Assembly (NCBI GenBank): GCA_030549495.1 | Contig: JAUIRK010000677.1 | Span: forward strand, 62,001-126,000 | DNA: 64,000 nucleotides | Direction of reading: 5' to 3' | Source: Nectonema munidae | Lineage: Eukaryota > Nematomorpha > Nectonematoida > Nectonematidae | Shown: one piece after another, positions 1-11,425 of the stretch | How the letters are laid out: each line of letters starts with the position of its first letter | Position numbering within the stretch: the first letter of the stretch is position 1 | Position numbers and translations under genes: made by a program | Notes under the pieces: model-generated | The model's input: the letters and a program-made list of their open reading frames with translations, nothing else | Database searches by the model: none | Told to the model about the DNA's origin: nothing

Positions 1-437
1 AAAAATTCAAAACTTCAATAATTGTTTTTGAATGTATAAAGTAATTTTTTAACACAATATATAGTTAAAATTTTTTGTTTTTTATCCAAAAATTTTAAAT
101 TGAAGACTGTTTACTATAAGAAATTTTAAAAAATTTGCATAAATTAACTTTTTGCATAACTCGTTTATTATAAAAAAGAAAAAATCATTAAAAAAACAAT
201 ACATTTTTTTACAGTTGAAGTTAGGAATCTAAAAACTTGAACAAGCTATATGGGAAAAGTTTTGAAGACTGGAAAAAATTAATGAGTAAATCAAAGATAA
301 GTATTGAGATTTCAAGTGCTCGTATATAAAAAAAACTAAAAATCACTGAAAAAATAAATTTTTTTATGTTAAAGTTAAAAAATAAAAAAATTGCAATTTT
401 CATAAGATTTAGTAGGTATAATAAGACAGGAACAAGC
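1..437. other. AT-rich sequence, no gene recognised
   Basis: Very A/T-rich with homopolymer runs. The only long reading frame is a low-complexity Phe/Ile/Leu-rich minus-strand frame with no recognisable motif. It may be the body or tail of the SINE-like element whose head lies at 438-509 on the minus strand. Confidence 0.5.
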
Positions 438-509
438 GGAATGCGGGTTCGAACCACCGAACTACGGGAGTAGAGTCAGTATGTCCGACCGGTAAACCAC
501 TTGCCGGCA
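438..509 (-). repeat. tRNA-derived SINE head (RNA polymerase III promoter-like)
   Basis: Read on the minus strand, the segment begins GCCGGCAAGTGG, has an A-box-like stretch (TGGTTTACCGG) and, about 40 nt later, a near-perfect B box (GGTTCGAACCC). The T-arm can form a 4-bp stem around a TTCGAAC loop. The acceptor arms pair poorly, so a working tRNA gene is unlikely. A tRNA-derived SINE head or tRNA pseudogene is the simplest reading. Confidence 0.5.
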
Positions 510-540
510 ATTTTTGTATAGTAAAAAGGCAAACTAATGA

Positions 541-723
541 CGACAAACTTAAAATGAAAAAGGACGAACTTAAAATGAAAAAGGACGAACTAAAATGAAA
601 AAGGACGAACTTAAAATGAAAAAGGACGAACTAAAATGAAAAAGGACGCACTTAAAATGAAAAAGGACGAACTTAAAATGAAAAAGGACGAACTTAAAAT
701 GAAAAAGGACGAATTAAACTGAA
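541..723. repeat. Minisatellite, ~19-21 bp unit, about nine copies
   Basis: A tandem array with unit AAAAAGGACGAACTTAAAATG, or a two-base-shorter variant lacking TT. Copies differ by single bases. It starts about 30 bp beyond the SINE head, so it may have grown from the element's flank. Confidence 0.9.
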
Positions 724-859
724 AATGCTATATACAATATTATTATAAATAATATCTCAAGACTGAATTATTCAGGAATAATTTACAAAAGGCTTTTGGA
801 TCAATTACCGTTGTTTATATCATTAAATTTGGGCAATGAAAACGAAGAAAATATGCAGA

Positions 860-2155
860 TATAATAAAGAAAATTGACTACAAAAGTTATCTAAATTATT
901 AATTATTGTTAAAGTTAATTGGGATGATTTAAAAGGAACTGCAAATAATATTGACACTCATTTTATAGATAAAACTAGTTCAATCATAAATAATTTATAA
1001 TTTATAATTATAAGATTAGGAAAAATAAATATAAAGTTAGTAAAAATGCACGCATTTATGAGCAAATATTGATTAAAATAAAGGAAGGATAAACTATATA
1101 AAAAAGGCAATACTTCTATAATTTTAACACTTAAAACAAGCTCAAAGAATGTGTTAAAAATCTAAAAAGTTAATTTGGTGCTCAATGGTTGAATATTTCT
1201 AAAAATCATCCAATACATTTAAAATGACTCTAGAAGACTCTGGAAAAAGTAGACTCAGTAATAAAAGTAGAGAGATCAAAGAGTAAAGTAAAAATATCGA
1301 TTGATGAATCAAATATAAACAAAGAATAACGAGTTGGCAGATGAATTGCCATTCATTTTAAAGATAAAATAAGTCACATAATAAACAAAAATAAAATGGA
1401 TTCATGTGAGTACACTATACTTAAACCTGAATACAACACTTTCTTTCAATTTAAAAATGTTTCATATAATGATATATTAAATACAATTAACCAACTTAAA
1501 AATAGAAATACAACCCACATTTATGGAATATCAATTAATATGGTAAAAATAATCGCCAACCCAATAATAAAACCGCTTGTCATTATATATAATAAATGCA
1601 TATCTCAAGCTCATTAAAATAAGTAAAGTCCTACCAATAGCAAAAAAGAAGGCAACTGAAATGAACACTTTTTAGACCTGTCAGCATCGTACTTGTGTTT
1701 TCAAAAATATTAGAAAAATAGTCAAATTTATAATCACTTTGAATTTAATTTCTTGCTTGAAGATCATCAATTCGGTTTTCGAAAATTGAAAAACTCCACT
1801 CTATAATTATTTCTGAAATCATTGACAATGGGAATAAAAATGTTAGTTCATTAAGTAATCCGTATGACACGAATAACAAATTATTATTATCAATATTAAG
1901 CAGGACCTTCATGAATAACCAGTTATTATTAAATTATAACCAATCAAAAGCGATGCTATCTTCTCAAAATACAAACGTATTCCTTTCCAATGTCAGGATT
2001 GATAACTATGATCTTGAATTGCTTACCAAGATCAATTTTATAGGTGCTTTTATTGATAATAAACTTCTTTGGAACGCTCAGGTTGATTCTGTGTGTAATA
2101 AATTGAGCTACTTGCTTTCAAAATTTAAAAGTTGCAACTATCTCATATAAATAAT
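860..2155 (+). pseudogene. Decayed non-LTR retrotransposon (LINE) reverse transcriptase, Jockey/CR1-like
   Basis: At 1396-1617 a frame reads like the start of a LINE RT domain: FKNVSYNDILNTINQLK, then ISINMVKI and PLVIIYNKC. Further on come RPVSI...SKILEK (about 1675-1720) and HQFGFRK (about 1768-1788). At 1911-2150 the end of the RT domain is recognisable (NQSKAMLSS, NFIGAFIDNKLLWNAQ). The stretch with the FADD/YADD active site is missing between about 1800 and 1900, so this copy is internally deleted as well as frame-broken. The upstream part (860-1390) is probably the linker before the RT, with stops. No poly-A tail is clear. The family is inferred from motif order only. Confidence 0.75.
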
Positions 2156-3034
2156 TAGTTTTACCAGTAATCAATTATTCCTTGGTGAACCTTCATCGTC
2201 ATGTTTTTGGATAATGGTTTTTGCTTTTGAATATTTAATTCCAAAGCTAACTTTATAGATATAAATTCCATAAAAAGTTGCTTGATTAATTTTGATTTTT
2301 TTGCAATTCTATTATGCATAATAAAGCAGGAAAAATAGAAAAAAAATGTAAAATGTAGTTTAAAATAGTTAGACAAAAAGTTAGGCAAACACAAAATGAT
2401 GAAATGTGCATGAAATCATCTTTATATTAAAATATAGGAGATATGCCATTTTTAGCTCTAACGAGTTATGGCACATTGTTCCTCTCACCGGATAATTGAT
2501 TTGGAAGAAAGTTGTTAATAAAGCAGAAAAGGAGTTCTAGTTTCTTCCTTTCCTCAAAATTTGAAGGAAGAGTCGTTGGTAGAACCTGTTGAAAATGCGA
2601 AAATGCAACAGGCCTATGGAGAGCAAATGAGCTTTGTTAAAACATAGATCTAAACTTGCATTTTTAACATTCTTAAAAGTTAGCACTACGATATCATGGT
2701 GATTGGTGAAAAGTAAACTTATAGAGATTTATGTATCCTTTTTTCCTCTGAGAAAATTTTAAAGCGCTCCAGTACAGGTTACGGGCGTAATCCCTAAATA
2801 ACATTCCTCAAAATTTTGTATCTTCCATGACTCCCATAAAAAGACTCGTGACCGCGTCATGTGAGCATCATGACCATCAGTTTAGACACCTACTACCGCA
2901 AGAAGGTGAAGTCTATATATTCAATATGATTTAAGATTCAAGTAAAAAATGTTGTATATTTTTTCATAGTTTAAAGAAGTGTATTTTTCTATGAAACTTG
3001 TTCCATCAACTAATTTCGAGCATTTTTGATTTAG
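2156..3034. other. Presumed intron or upstream sequence, nothing recognised
   Basis: No coding signal beyond short chance frames. The last bases are a pyrimidine-rich stretch ending TTTTGATTTAG, which serves as the splice acceptor for the exon starting at 3035. Confidence 0.4.
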
Positions 3035-3493
3035 GAAATTTTAAGTTCAATGAAAAGTTGTGGCAAAGAAGTAGTTGGTGCTTCTTCTACTCTTTCCTGT
3101 GATGATTTTAGCAATGCAATAAAATTAACTTCCATCAACTTGCAAAAAAAGCCGTTGACTTCTAAGAATTTAACCAATAGTATTTTCTCAAGTGCGAATA
3201 ACGTATGTACTGCTGCTTCTATCAATCGAAGTCTTAATCCATTGGCAGCAACCCCAATTCACCAAGACCTGAATACCTCAGCATTTGCATCCGACTTTCT
3301 CAATTACTGCCATGTTGCAGACAAAGAGGCCTTTTACAGTGATGACGATAAACTCCATCATCCCTTGGATGATGAAGGCGTCTTAAGTAGTGATGAATCT
3401 CATAACAATTTTGGGGCTTATCGAGAAGTACAGCCATTCTTTTTGTTTCGTAAGAAACTTAATACCGTTCTTAACGGTGGTGGTGTGGCCTAA
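3035..3493 (+). CDS. mei-P26: Candidate first visible exon of the mei-P26-like gene (3' border uncertain)
   Basis: After the acceptor at 3033-3034 a frame runs open in phase 0 to a stop at 3491-3493. It encodes about 150 residues rich in Ser, Asn, Asp and Leu with acidic patches (YSDDDKL, LSSDESH). It is less A/T-rich than its flanks and carries no zinc-binding RING or B-box pattern. The next exon begins in phase 0, so the donor should be a codon-initial GT: near 3431 (GAA|GTACAG), 3462 (ACC|GTTCTT) or 3486 (GGT|GTGGCC). None is a strong donor. It could instead be an alternative exon, or belong to another transcript. Confidence 0.5.
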   Translation, partial: EILSSMKSCGKEVVGASSTLSCDDFSNAIKLTSINLQKKPLTSKNLTNSIFSSANNVCTAASINRSLNPLAATPIHQDLNTSAFASDFLNYCHVADKEAFYSDDDKLHHPLDDEGVLSSDESHNNFGAYREVQPFFLFRKKLNTVLNGGGVA

Positions 3494-4798
3494 CTAACTG
3501 AATCTGCATCTGAATCGAACTCTCAAATTTTGAATCTATAGTAGAATCTATATCCCTCGCCCCTACAATTTTTTTCAATAAAAAGATTATCTTATTAATT
3601 ACACATTTTCTAAAATATCATTTTGCAGGCAAAACTCATCTTCTATTATTGAGTATAGGAATTATTGATATTACGTGAGTTGAGATCTAATTCTAATTTC
3701 TGCATCTTTTTTTACATAGTGTTTTTCCTGGAGACTATATTATATCTTGACTAATGACACAAAACAGATGGAAAATGAAAATGTCTGACACCCTATCTTT
3801 GCTTCCTCCCACAATATTTTAGCAACAATATTTTCCACATAAAGCGACCACCTCACCTGCTTTAAATGCCGCCTAGTGTTTATTTATTTTTATTCTGATT
3901 ATTAAAATTGTCAATCAATTTTTCCTTCCCTTTTGTATTTTCCTTCTTTTGCACTAAATTCGGGAATTGCCTACATATTGAGTTTATTTATTTCTTTAAC
4001 AGTTTCACTACACTAACTTTTTTTGTAAAAAATTTATTTCCTTACTGATAAAGCTAATACTAGCAAAGCTCTTTACCACTCTTATTCATTTAAGCAATTT
4101 TTTATCCCACTTTTGCGGTTCTTCTCTTCAACAATTGTATTGCTTTCTACACGCCCCACCCCTATTTTGATATTCGAAAAAATATACAGTGAAAAAAGTG
4201 TAACCATTGTTATTGATATTTGTAATAATATATTAGAATAGGAAAAACCTTTTTACGTTGCATTACTTTAAAGTATCATACGAATGATTCTAATAAATAT
4301 ATGATTGAGCACAATTTATTCAATAGATAGCTGGGTTAATTTTCGCGCATATACAGTGACGCAAGAAACAAGCACAACAAAATAAGTTTACAAACTTTTA
4401 ACAATTTTAATTTTGTTTTTAAGTCCTTATGAGCATTCTCAACTACCATGCCTTTCCGATGAACTTAGCTACTTGGAACCCCCTTCATATTTATGGTTAC
4501 TCAGTCCCTTTCCTGTTACAGAAGTATTCTCCATTAATTAACAGAAGCTAGGAAGGCATTATTTATTCCCTTTTGTAGCACATCTGCCGTTCACCCAAAA
4601 TCATTCTGGGCTCGACATGTATTAACTGTATTTTACTAGAAGTAAGATACAGTTAATATTAAAAATATTAAATAAAAATTTTAATTATTTTTTAATCTAG
4701 TCTACCATGACGAAATAGTAGGCGCACTATAAAAATTTTAATGGGTGAAAAATTTTGTTTCATAACATTAATTAAACAGTTTTTTTCCAATGTTTTAG
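3494..4798. other. Intron, nothing recognised
   Basis: T-rich sequence without coding signal, ending in a standard acceptor (CCAATGTTTTAG) at 4797-4798. Confidence 0.5.
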
Positions 4799-5133
4799 GA
4801 TGTGAAATCTTTTGATATTTCGCCGAAGAATACCAACAAAGATATGTTTCTAGAAAAGTGTGGAGATTTCCCTAATTACGTTGCTTATGACCACATTACA
4901 CAACTGATAGCGGCTGTTAATACGGAGTTGAGCGAATTGTTACGCATATCCTACAAAAATGCAGAGAAAAAACTTGAAAATATTTGCAACAAAAAGCAAT
5001 CTCTCGCATTAAATCTACAGGAAATGATCAGAGATCTTAATTCAATAGAAAATACCGAGTCTGCAGCAAACCTTGCTTTGCCAAGTATTGCCATTTCAGA
5101 AAAATCAAGTGCAATAAAATCCGCATTAGACGA
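4799..5133 (+). CDS. mei-P26: mei-P26-like exon: coiled-coil region, part 1
   Basis: Starts in phase 0 after the acceptor at 4797-4798 and ends with two bases of a Glu codon before a strong donor (GTAAGT at 5134). From about residue 30 the peptide is helical with heptad-like spacing (LIAAVNTELSELL, KKLENICNKKQSL), as in the B-box C-terminal coiled coil of TRIM proteins. The upstream part contains GDFPNYVAYDH. The coiled coil continues into the exon at 5566. Confidence 0.85.
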
Positions 5134-5565
5134 GTAAGTGGCTTGTAGTTTTGCTATTTTTTATTCTACCGTGCTTTAACAGCTGTCATCCCTTTTTCTT
5201 TCGGATTTACAAATGTCAATCCCTCGTTTATTACTCAGTACAGTAAATCAATTTGCTCTTTTATGTGTTATGCATATAAGCACTCTCCTTTCATTAAAAC
5301 TTCGTAAAGTAGAGGGTTTTTTCTACCCGTATGCAGCTCATATCATTTAAACTCGTTTTGTGATTTAATACTCGCTTCAACTTTTGAACCATAAACCTTT
5401 ATCGGCTCTAAGCAAGCTACTACTTGAAAAAAACTAAATATTATCGATATGTTTATTTTTATAAACAGAAATATTTTTCTCCAAATTTGGTAGTTTTTTC
5501 CTCCTATTCATGCATATCTCTTTTATATCCCTTAATTTATACTTAATATTCCTTTCTTATTTCAG
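5134..5565. other. Intron, nothing recognised
   Basis: Bounded by GTAAGT at the donor and CTTATTTCAG at the acceptor; no other feature seen. Confidence 0.6.
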
Positions 5566-6049
5566 AAAAAGATTGATGCCACCTAAAAATGATAAAGACG
5601 TGAAAGAAAAGAAGTATGAACTTTTGGAAAATGTTGAAAAGTTTAAAATTTTGCAAGAAATAATAAACGAAGTTTATATGACAACAATTTACAAGTCCTT
5701 AAGTTTGCTCTATGAAAAAAAATGCGAAGAAATGCAAGAAAAAAAATGCCAATCAAATTCTCTTTATTCAACCAATCAAATCCATTCAGACCAGACAAAA
5801 TTTGTGAAGAGTTTCGATGTTAATGGTAGCAATGAGCTTTGTACTAAAAATAAATGCCAGATACCCATCAAAAAGCGAATAGATAGGATATGCGAAGACA
5901 TTGTATATGATACTAATTTTGATACAGAAGATGAGCAGACCGTTAACTTAGATGATACTACCCAGTACTACTTGAAGTTGTCAAATCAAGACTCTGCCTC
6001 TTTTGAAAACGACTCTCTCCTTACCAACAATTCAAATAACAACAATAAC
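5566..6049 (+). CDS. mei-P26: mei-P26-like exon: end of coiled coil and acidic linker
   Basis: The acceptor TTATTTCAG ends at 5565. The first base completes the split Glu codon, followed by KRLMPPKND, a Lys/Glu-rich helix (KEKKYELLENVEKFKILQE) and a low-complexity acidic then Asn-rich tail. The exon ends on a codon boundary just before GTAATT at 6050. The tail looks disordered, as expected for the linker between coiled coil and propeller. Confidence 0.85.
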
Positions 6050-7144
6050 GTAATTTTTTGTTAAACGTCAATTCAATAGTTCCTTTAGCGTTACAGACTC
6101 TTCTGTTACAGAAAATAGATATTTCTAAATGAGATTATTTTTTTAAAATACACAACTCATGCCGTTTGTAGCTTGAGTTCTTTTCCTCAACTCTCTCATT
6201 TCAGTACAATTAATTTTTAAAAATAAAATAAACTGTGAATCCGAATAAAATGCCATACGACGAATAGTGATGCTATCACTATCAAGAAAAGAGCAGAAAA
6301 GTATACTGTAAATCATCTATCTGTATATCAAAGACACTCTTTCATTTTGTAATACACTTTCGACTGCTCCGTAACTATTACATATTTTTTTTTAATTTTG
6401 TAACTAAGGGGCAACATTTTTATAGGTTTATTGAGAAAATGCTAATTTTTACTATATTTTAAAAATATGTCACCCACCACCACAGCGCTGTTATTTTAAA
6501 CGAGTTTTAGGAAATCTTTGTCCAACTTGTATATCGTAAAAATTTATGAGTATTTTTAATTATGAATAATAACTTATATTTTCCAATTGATGTTTAATTT
6601 TAGTCAGAAATTTACTATACATAGATGTCTACACCGCTTAAAATTTTGCATGGTTCTGCGAAATTTTATTAACACTTCCTTGCCAGGAATGTAAGTCTTA
6701 ACTACATACGCTGAGATTGTAACCTTGAAACTGTGCTCTAACAGTGGCGTAGCTAGGCTGATGTTAACCTATCTATCCGTTAAAAGTTGTAATTACCCGT
6801 ATAGTATTATTCTAACTTCCTGTAAGACAGTATCACTTAGGGTTCTGTTTTATGTTAATAACAATGAAAATTTGTTTATGATGGTTATTTAGTTATTTGC
6901 TTGAATAGTAATTTAGTTAGATAACTATCTCGTTAGTTAGTTGTTTAGTTGCTTAATTAGTTTTTTATTGAGTTACATCATATTTAAAAGAGTAAAGTCA
7001 AAATATTTAGTTAGAAAGTGATGAAATGAAATTAGCAATTATGTAGAGAAGGGAAGCATTTCTGTACGTATATGTTCGGTGCTGAGTCAGCGCCTCTTTT
7101 GTTTTTGTTAGAAACTCTTGTTATTTTATGTTTTACTTTTTTAG
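6050..7144. other. Intron with one MITE-like terminus
   Basis: Mostly featureless. At about 6743 CAGTGGCGTAGCTAGGCT is the inverse of the right terminus of the hAT-like MITE at 11694-11874, so a fragment of that family lies here. No partner end was found. The intron ends with a T-rich acceptor at 7143-7144. Confidence 0.5.
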
Positions 7145-7448
7145 GTGGAAACGCCTGATATGGAGTCTTTAAACACTTACGGTTATGACATTGGAAGCAA
7201 CGATGGCTCGCAATTAATCTCAAATGCTTATGATCCCTTTTTATCCGGCGTTTCCGAGTCTTTTCTTGAGAACAGAAGCTTTAACATCAATCGTATCAGC
7301 GACACTTCTCAATTTCTCAAGGTCAGCAGCGTCCGTAATGCGGACCATCTAAGCAAGCAAGGGTTTGCCTCTTCTCACGCGCACACATCACTTACTACTT
7401 CTTCTGTAATTTCAGGCCATGAAGGGAACAAGGCGCATCATTTTTTAA
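7145..7448 (+). CDS. mei-P26: mei-P26-like exon: Ser/Asn-rich linker
   Basis: Phase-0 start after CTTTTTTAG, phase-1 end before GTATGC at 7449. It encodes about 101 residues with many Ser, Asn and His and motifs such as AYDPFLSGVSESF. No known domain. It is placed in the gene by exact phase agreement with both neighbours and by composition. Confidence 0.8.
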
Positions 7449-8082
7449 GTATGCACCATTGAGTGATCACTATTTTACGTTTTTTAACTAATCAATTGTT
7501 CCTCCTGGCAAAACATCATCTATCTAGAGTTTAGCCTTATTCTAACCAAGAAACGAGGCAAAAGAACGAGTCTTGTGTTGCACTTTTCCATGATTTGAAG
7601 GCATTTTTAATTTAAAACGCACTTGCCATTCGTATGATAATATCGTGTTGCCGTTTTTTATGGGTTGATATGCAGAGGTTTACTCAGAGTTGAAAATATT
7701 TAAACTCTCTGCTTTTGAAAAGAATATAATTTAATAAAATTTAAGAGATAATGCAATTATGCTTAGCTTTTGGAATTTTTATAACCCTAACCCTTCTTGT
7801 TATCGTTTACTTTTTTTCAACTCTGCATTAGTCCACAAAACGAGTGATTGCTAGGGATGAATGTTTATAATTTTGTATCCGCATTTCTTCCATTTTTTGA
7901 ATTTGTTGTTTTGGGGCCTATATTTCTTTAACCGTAACCCCTTATTATTTTGTTATCTTAAAATATAACATTTTTTATTTTGATATCTTTACAGTTATGA
8001 TTCACTACAAAGCATTTTTTTGTCCAAATATATGAATTGAATTAAATTTTATTTGTTGTGATATCTATTTTTAACCCTGCAG
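7449..8082. other. Intron, nothing recognised
   Basis: T-rich, no coding signal; ends with the acceptor TAACCCTGCAG at 8072-8082. Confidence 0.6.
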
Positions 8083-8223
8083 AAAACGAAAATTCAGAAG
8101 ATTACTTAACTAATCTAAATTTTTCATCCTCAACAATAGCAAATAATATCATGGGACTTGCTGCTCTTTGCAAATTGCAAGAATCAAGTAGAAGCAAAGA
8201 CGTTATTGAAAGTGAAACTTATG
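8083..8223 (+). CDS. mei-P26: mei-P26-like exon: linker
   Basis: Both ends are in phase 1. About 47 residues including YLTNLNFSSS and MGLAALCKLQESS. The acceptor is CCCTGCAG; the donor G|GTATAG at 8224 is acceptable. Disordered linker by composition, no domain. Confidence 0.75.
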
Positions 8224-8679
8224 GTATAGTGCGCTATTTAATTTTTTTAATTTATTTAAATTTAAATTAACTTTTATCACTTTTGGACTAAGAAAAGTTC
8301 CTAGTCGAGAAACTTTTTTGGACCTCATGCAGAACATCGTAATAGTGAATAAGATAGTAGCAATGATGTAAATGTGAATATTTAACCTTTTTCAAGCGAT
8401 CATATATTATAATGAACCGTGTTAGTTATAGATGACATACATACTTTTAGAATAAATATTCTTAGTAATAAAGCAAGATGTGAATCAAAAATAAAAGTAG
8501 CCAAGAATAGATGAAGAAAGAGATTGCATCAGAAAAAAATGAGTATGAGAAAATTTCATAAATTGGCTAAAACATGAAAATGAAAGCAGTTTGTTATATT
8601 TTTCGATTATATTAAACTTGGAGAATGTGTACTAGTGATGAAATGATGACATACTCTTGGTCTGTGTTTTAGTTTATAC
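8224..8679. other. Start of a 4.7-kb intron, nothing recognised
   Basis: AT-rich sequence up to the inserted repeat-family copy at about 8680. No motif seen. Confidence 0.5.
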
Positions 8680-9620
8680 AAAAACCCTTTGCTCACGTTA
8701 CTTTTTTTAAGGTCCGTTTTAAGAAGAAAGTTTCCTCTCATATACTTAAAAGCAGGTTTATCGTTGTCTAGGGCTTTTACAAATTGCTTGATTAACCTAA
8801 TTTAATATGCAATGGAGGGAGAATGATTTTTTTACAAGTGGTTCTCGAATGACGTTGTGGGAGCCTGACGTACCACCGTCTCTGGGTTCCCATTCTGAAC
8901 GTATGTAATGTTCTTTTTTAACGCGGCTATCCCATCTACATAGGAAGCAAATATATTTTGTGGAACCTAATTGAAGTCCACTCAAATTGCAATCACTTTT
9001 AAATCACAACAGATTTGCCATTTATGCGCTTTGTACTTTATATTTTCTAGAATAAATGCCAAATCTCCGTAATTCTCTTTTAAAACCACCGAATGGGCAA
9101 CTGGAATCGATGGTAGGGCGTTTCCATCATGCAGAAGTGCAGCTTTTGTACTGTAAAGTGAAGAATCGATAAACAGTCTCCATTCAGTAGCGTCGTAGCT
9201 CCAATTCAAATCCATCAACAGTCCAAGAATGTTATTACAATATGACAAATTGTTTTCTAATTAAAATCTATGTACAAAGTCATCAGAACGCAATCTGAAC
9301 TTACTCATGCGAACATCTTTATGCAGCAAATTCTTTTCTTGTAGCCGCGAAGCTAACACTTTACTCTGATGTTTTGTTAAATTCAGATCTCTCACGAGGC
9401 CAACAATTTGCCCATTTCGATAGAACAAGGAAGCAAAACGAACAGCATATGTGTGGTGCCCTTTTCTTGTCTTGATCTCCCACTTCAATTTGGAAATATA
9501 GTTTATAAATTTTTTTTTACGTATTTTAATATTTTTCGTTTATAGGCCTTTGTTACACATCCATAAATAAAACAAAAATTATCCGGATTGTTTTTACAAG
9601 TTCCTCTAGGCATTTTCATT
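8680..9620 (-). pseudogene. Broken copy of an unnamed repeated gene family (transposase-like)
   Basis: On the minus strand the pieces read, in order: a start near 9615 with CKNNPDNFCF; VRDLNLTKHQSKVLASRLQ (9400-9320); WRLFIDSSLYSTKAALLHDG (near 9190-9130); VPVAHS-type sequence and CCDLKVIA; then GLQLG and CRWDSR (8985-8930), and finally FVKALDND (about 8780). The same blocks occur in the same order in the longer copy at 22617-24195, so the two define a family. This copy lacks much of the N-terminal third and everything after about 8680, and crosses at least three frames. Conserved acidic residues in WRLFID and DLKV would fit an RNase H-fold transposase, but no named superfamily is claimed. 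Confidence 0.75.
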
Positions 9621-10305
9621 TATGTAAGTATTATATCTAGCTGAAAATAAAAAAAGATAATGTTAGATATATTAGGTAATTTTGAAACTGACATGCAAGT
9701 GTCAAATTTACATAATAATGTAAAAATTTCAATCACGATTTACTAAACATTGAGACCTAATAGCCAAAAATGCGCTTCACTTTCGTAATCTACGCAAAAA
9801 ATTACCCCAGAAAAGGTTCTTCTCTGCTCAGTAATTTTTTGGTGGTTGGACAGTGAATTTGAATCATCACCATCACTTTCAAGATCTGCTTGCTCTGGTA
9901 AATACTTAGCAATAAGGTTTTTTCCCATTCATTAGAGTCAACTTCAATTGAAAGTTCTTTATCAAAGTATAAATCAACATTTTCTATTTCAAACTCTTTA
10001 GCTTATTGATGAAGTTGAGCATCATCATTAACCTCTTTATTCATTTCTAAATCCGTTAAGATTAAAAACGAAAATCCAACCGAAGCACATTTCTTCTTTC
10101 ACATTGTACCAAGCTCTTCTGATCCAAGGAATCGAATCAAAGAGGGAAATTTGTCAATAAAGTTCTGTGGTTGAGCTTGAATTGTCCATTTTAGTGAGAA
10201 GCGAAGGGGTTGAAGTACAGATGTAGTGTTGGGTGGTAAAAACTTGAGAGTAACTTGGAGAAAAACTTGAGAATAGTTGTTTGATTTTATCGTTTACTGT
10301 GCGTA
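9621..10305 (-). other. Possible decayed coding sequence, unassigned
   Basis: On the minus strand, pieces from about 10190 to 9743 read as an acidic protein with Glu/Asp-rich runs (ELSIEVDSNEWEK, PEQADLESDGDDSN) interrupted by stops. No family is recognised. It may be the N-terminal acidic part of a transposase. Confidence 0.25.
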
Positions 10306-10308
10306 TTC

Positions 10309-11206
10309 GGTGCCTGGTCAAAACGGCCCAAAACTAAAACAGCCTAAACCAAAACGTCCCAAAGCAAAAAAAGCCAAAACTTTCTTTGTATCCAAATAAA
10401 AGTAATCAAACCCAAAATCGAAAACTTCCGAAAACTTATCCATTCCTAAGTTTTTTCCAAAACGTACTCAAAATTATATGTTCGAAGTTCAAAATTTGAG
10501 AATAATAAATTGAATATTTGAACCAATATCATCTACTATAGAAATAAAGTTAAAGTGTTTCCACTAGTATTTTAGTGAAGTCATTTCTATAAAGAAACCC
10601 TGGGAAAAATTGAATATTATTTTCTCTACAAAAACTGGGACCAAATCCATTCTGAAATAAATAGTGATCATATCTCAAGAAACTTTAGTTGTTGGTAAAT
10701 ATTTAAACCGTTTATAGACAATTCGACCTCGGGACAGTTGGACTTCAAGACAATTCGCCTTCTATCTCATTATTTTTTGAGACCAAATTGTTTTGAGGCC
10801 GACCTGAGGTCAAATTGACCTGTTCCATTTCAACTTATTAATATTTCCAATAAGTATTGTGTGCAATAAAGTTACTCACTTTCAAATTTTCACTGACATT
10901 TTTTGTTGGTTTCCTTCATTAATTAAACTTTGATAATAAAGCTTAGCTTCTATTCTTTGTGTATTCCGACATAATAAATGAATGATCTGGAAAATGGTCG
11001 ATCCGAAATCTGTCATGTCCCATTCTTTCCGGGTAAGTGATAGCCAACTGTATTCGAAAATCAAATTTGGTGCTCTTAGATTGTAGTTCCAGCTTACTCT
11101 ATCCTTCAGGTTTTTGGTCGTATTGGCTTTGAGCCGTTACAGTTTTTGGCCGTTTTGCTTTTTGGCATGGATCGTTTTGCTTTTGTGCCGTTTTGACCAG
11201 GAACCG
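10309..11206. mobile_element. MITE with ~75-100 bp inverted ends (TGCCTGGTCAAAACGG type)
   Basis: The left end has TGCCTGGTCAAAACGG followed by a degenerate series of AAAACnGCC units. The right end (about 11105-11206) carries the inverse, ending GCCGTTTTGACCAGGAACC. The ends are built of repeated AAAACGGC blocks about 17 bp apart. No transposase is inside; another palindromic insert sits at 10717-10824. The same terminus recurs alone at 13425-13452. The superfamily cannot be set because no target duplication is clear. Confidence 0.75.
10717..10824. mobile_element. Short palindromic MITE-like insert (GACAATTCGACC)
   Basis: GACAATTCGACCTCGGGACA with a second GACAATTCGCC on the left is mirrored on the right by a segment whose inverse reads CAATTTGACCTCAGGTCGG. 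The whole can fold into one imperfect hairpin of about 108 bp. It lies inside the larger MITE and resembles the ends of the MITE at 25543-25779. Confidence 0.55.
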
Positions 11207-11345
11207 CTTATCCAGTCTACAAATAAATTTGCCGTCATCCAAGCCATAGGAATCATAGTATACAAAAAATGGTAGTTTAATCACTTTTCATAAAATTATT
11301 TAAAAAACAAAATCATTAAAAAAAACTTAAACAAACAAATCATAG

Positions 11346-11425
11346 TATACGAGAACAAAAATCATTACGTTTTTCTATTCCTGTCTACAAATAAAATTCT
11401 GACAGCTGTCATAAAATAGAATTTT
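11346..11425 (+). repeat. Interspersed repeat, copy 1 of a ~80-bp family
   Basis: Contains GTATACGAGA...TGTCTACAAATAAAATTCTG and the palindrome GACAGCTGTC. An inverted copy lies at 25447-25531 with the same order of blocks. Both sit next to a MITE terminus (11206 and 25543), so this may be a conserved part of a larger element. Confidence 0.7.

Noticed and set aside
438-509. A functional tRNA gene
   Set aside because: The B box is good, but the acceptor stem does not pair and no plausible anticodon arm of normal size can be drawn.
2161-2394. A minus-strand frame of 77 codons after the LINE remnant
   Set aside because: The first half is Phe-rich low complexity, and the Lys/Ile-rich second half matches no family I know.
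7032-7223. Minus-strand frame overlapping the 7145 exon
   Set aside because: Shadow of the plus-strand exon, which fits the splice phase exactly.
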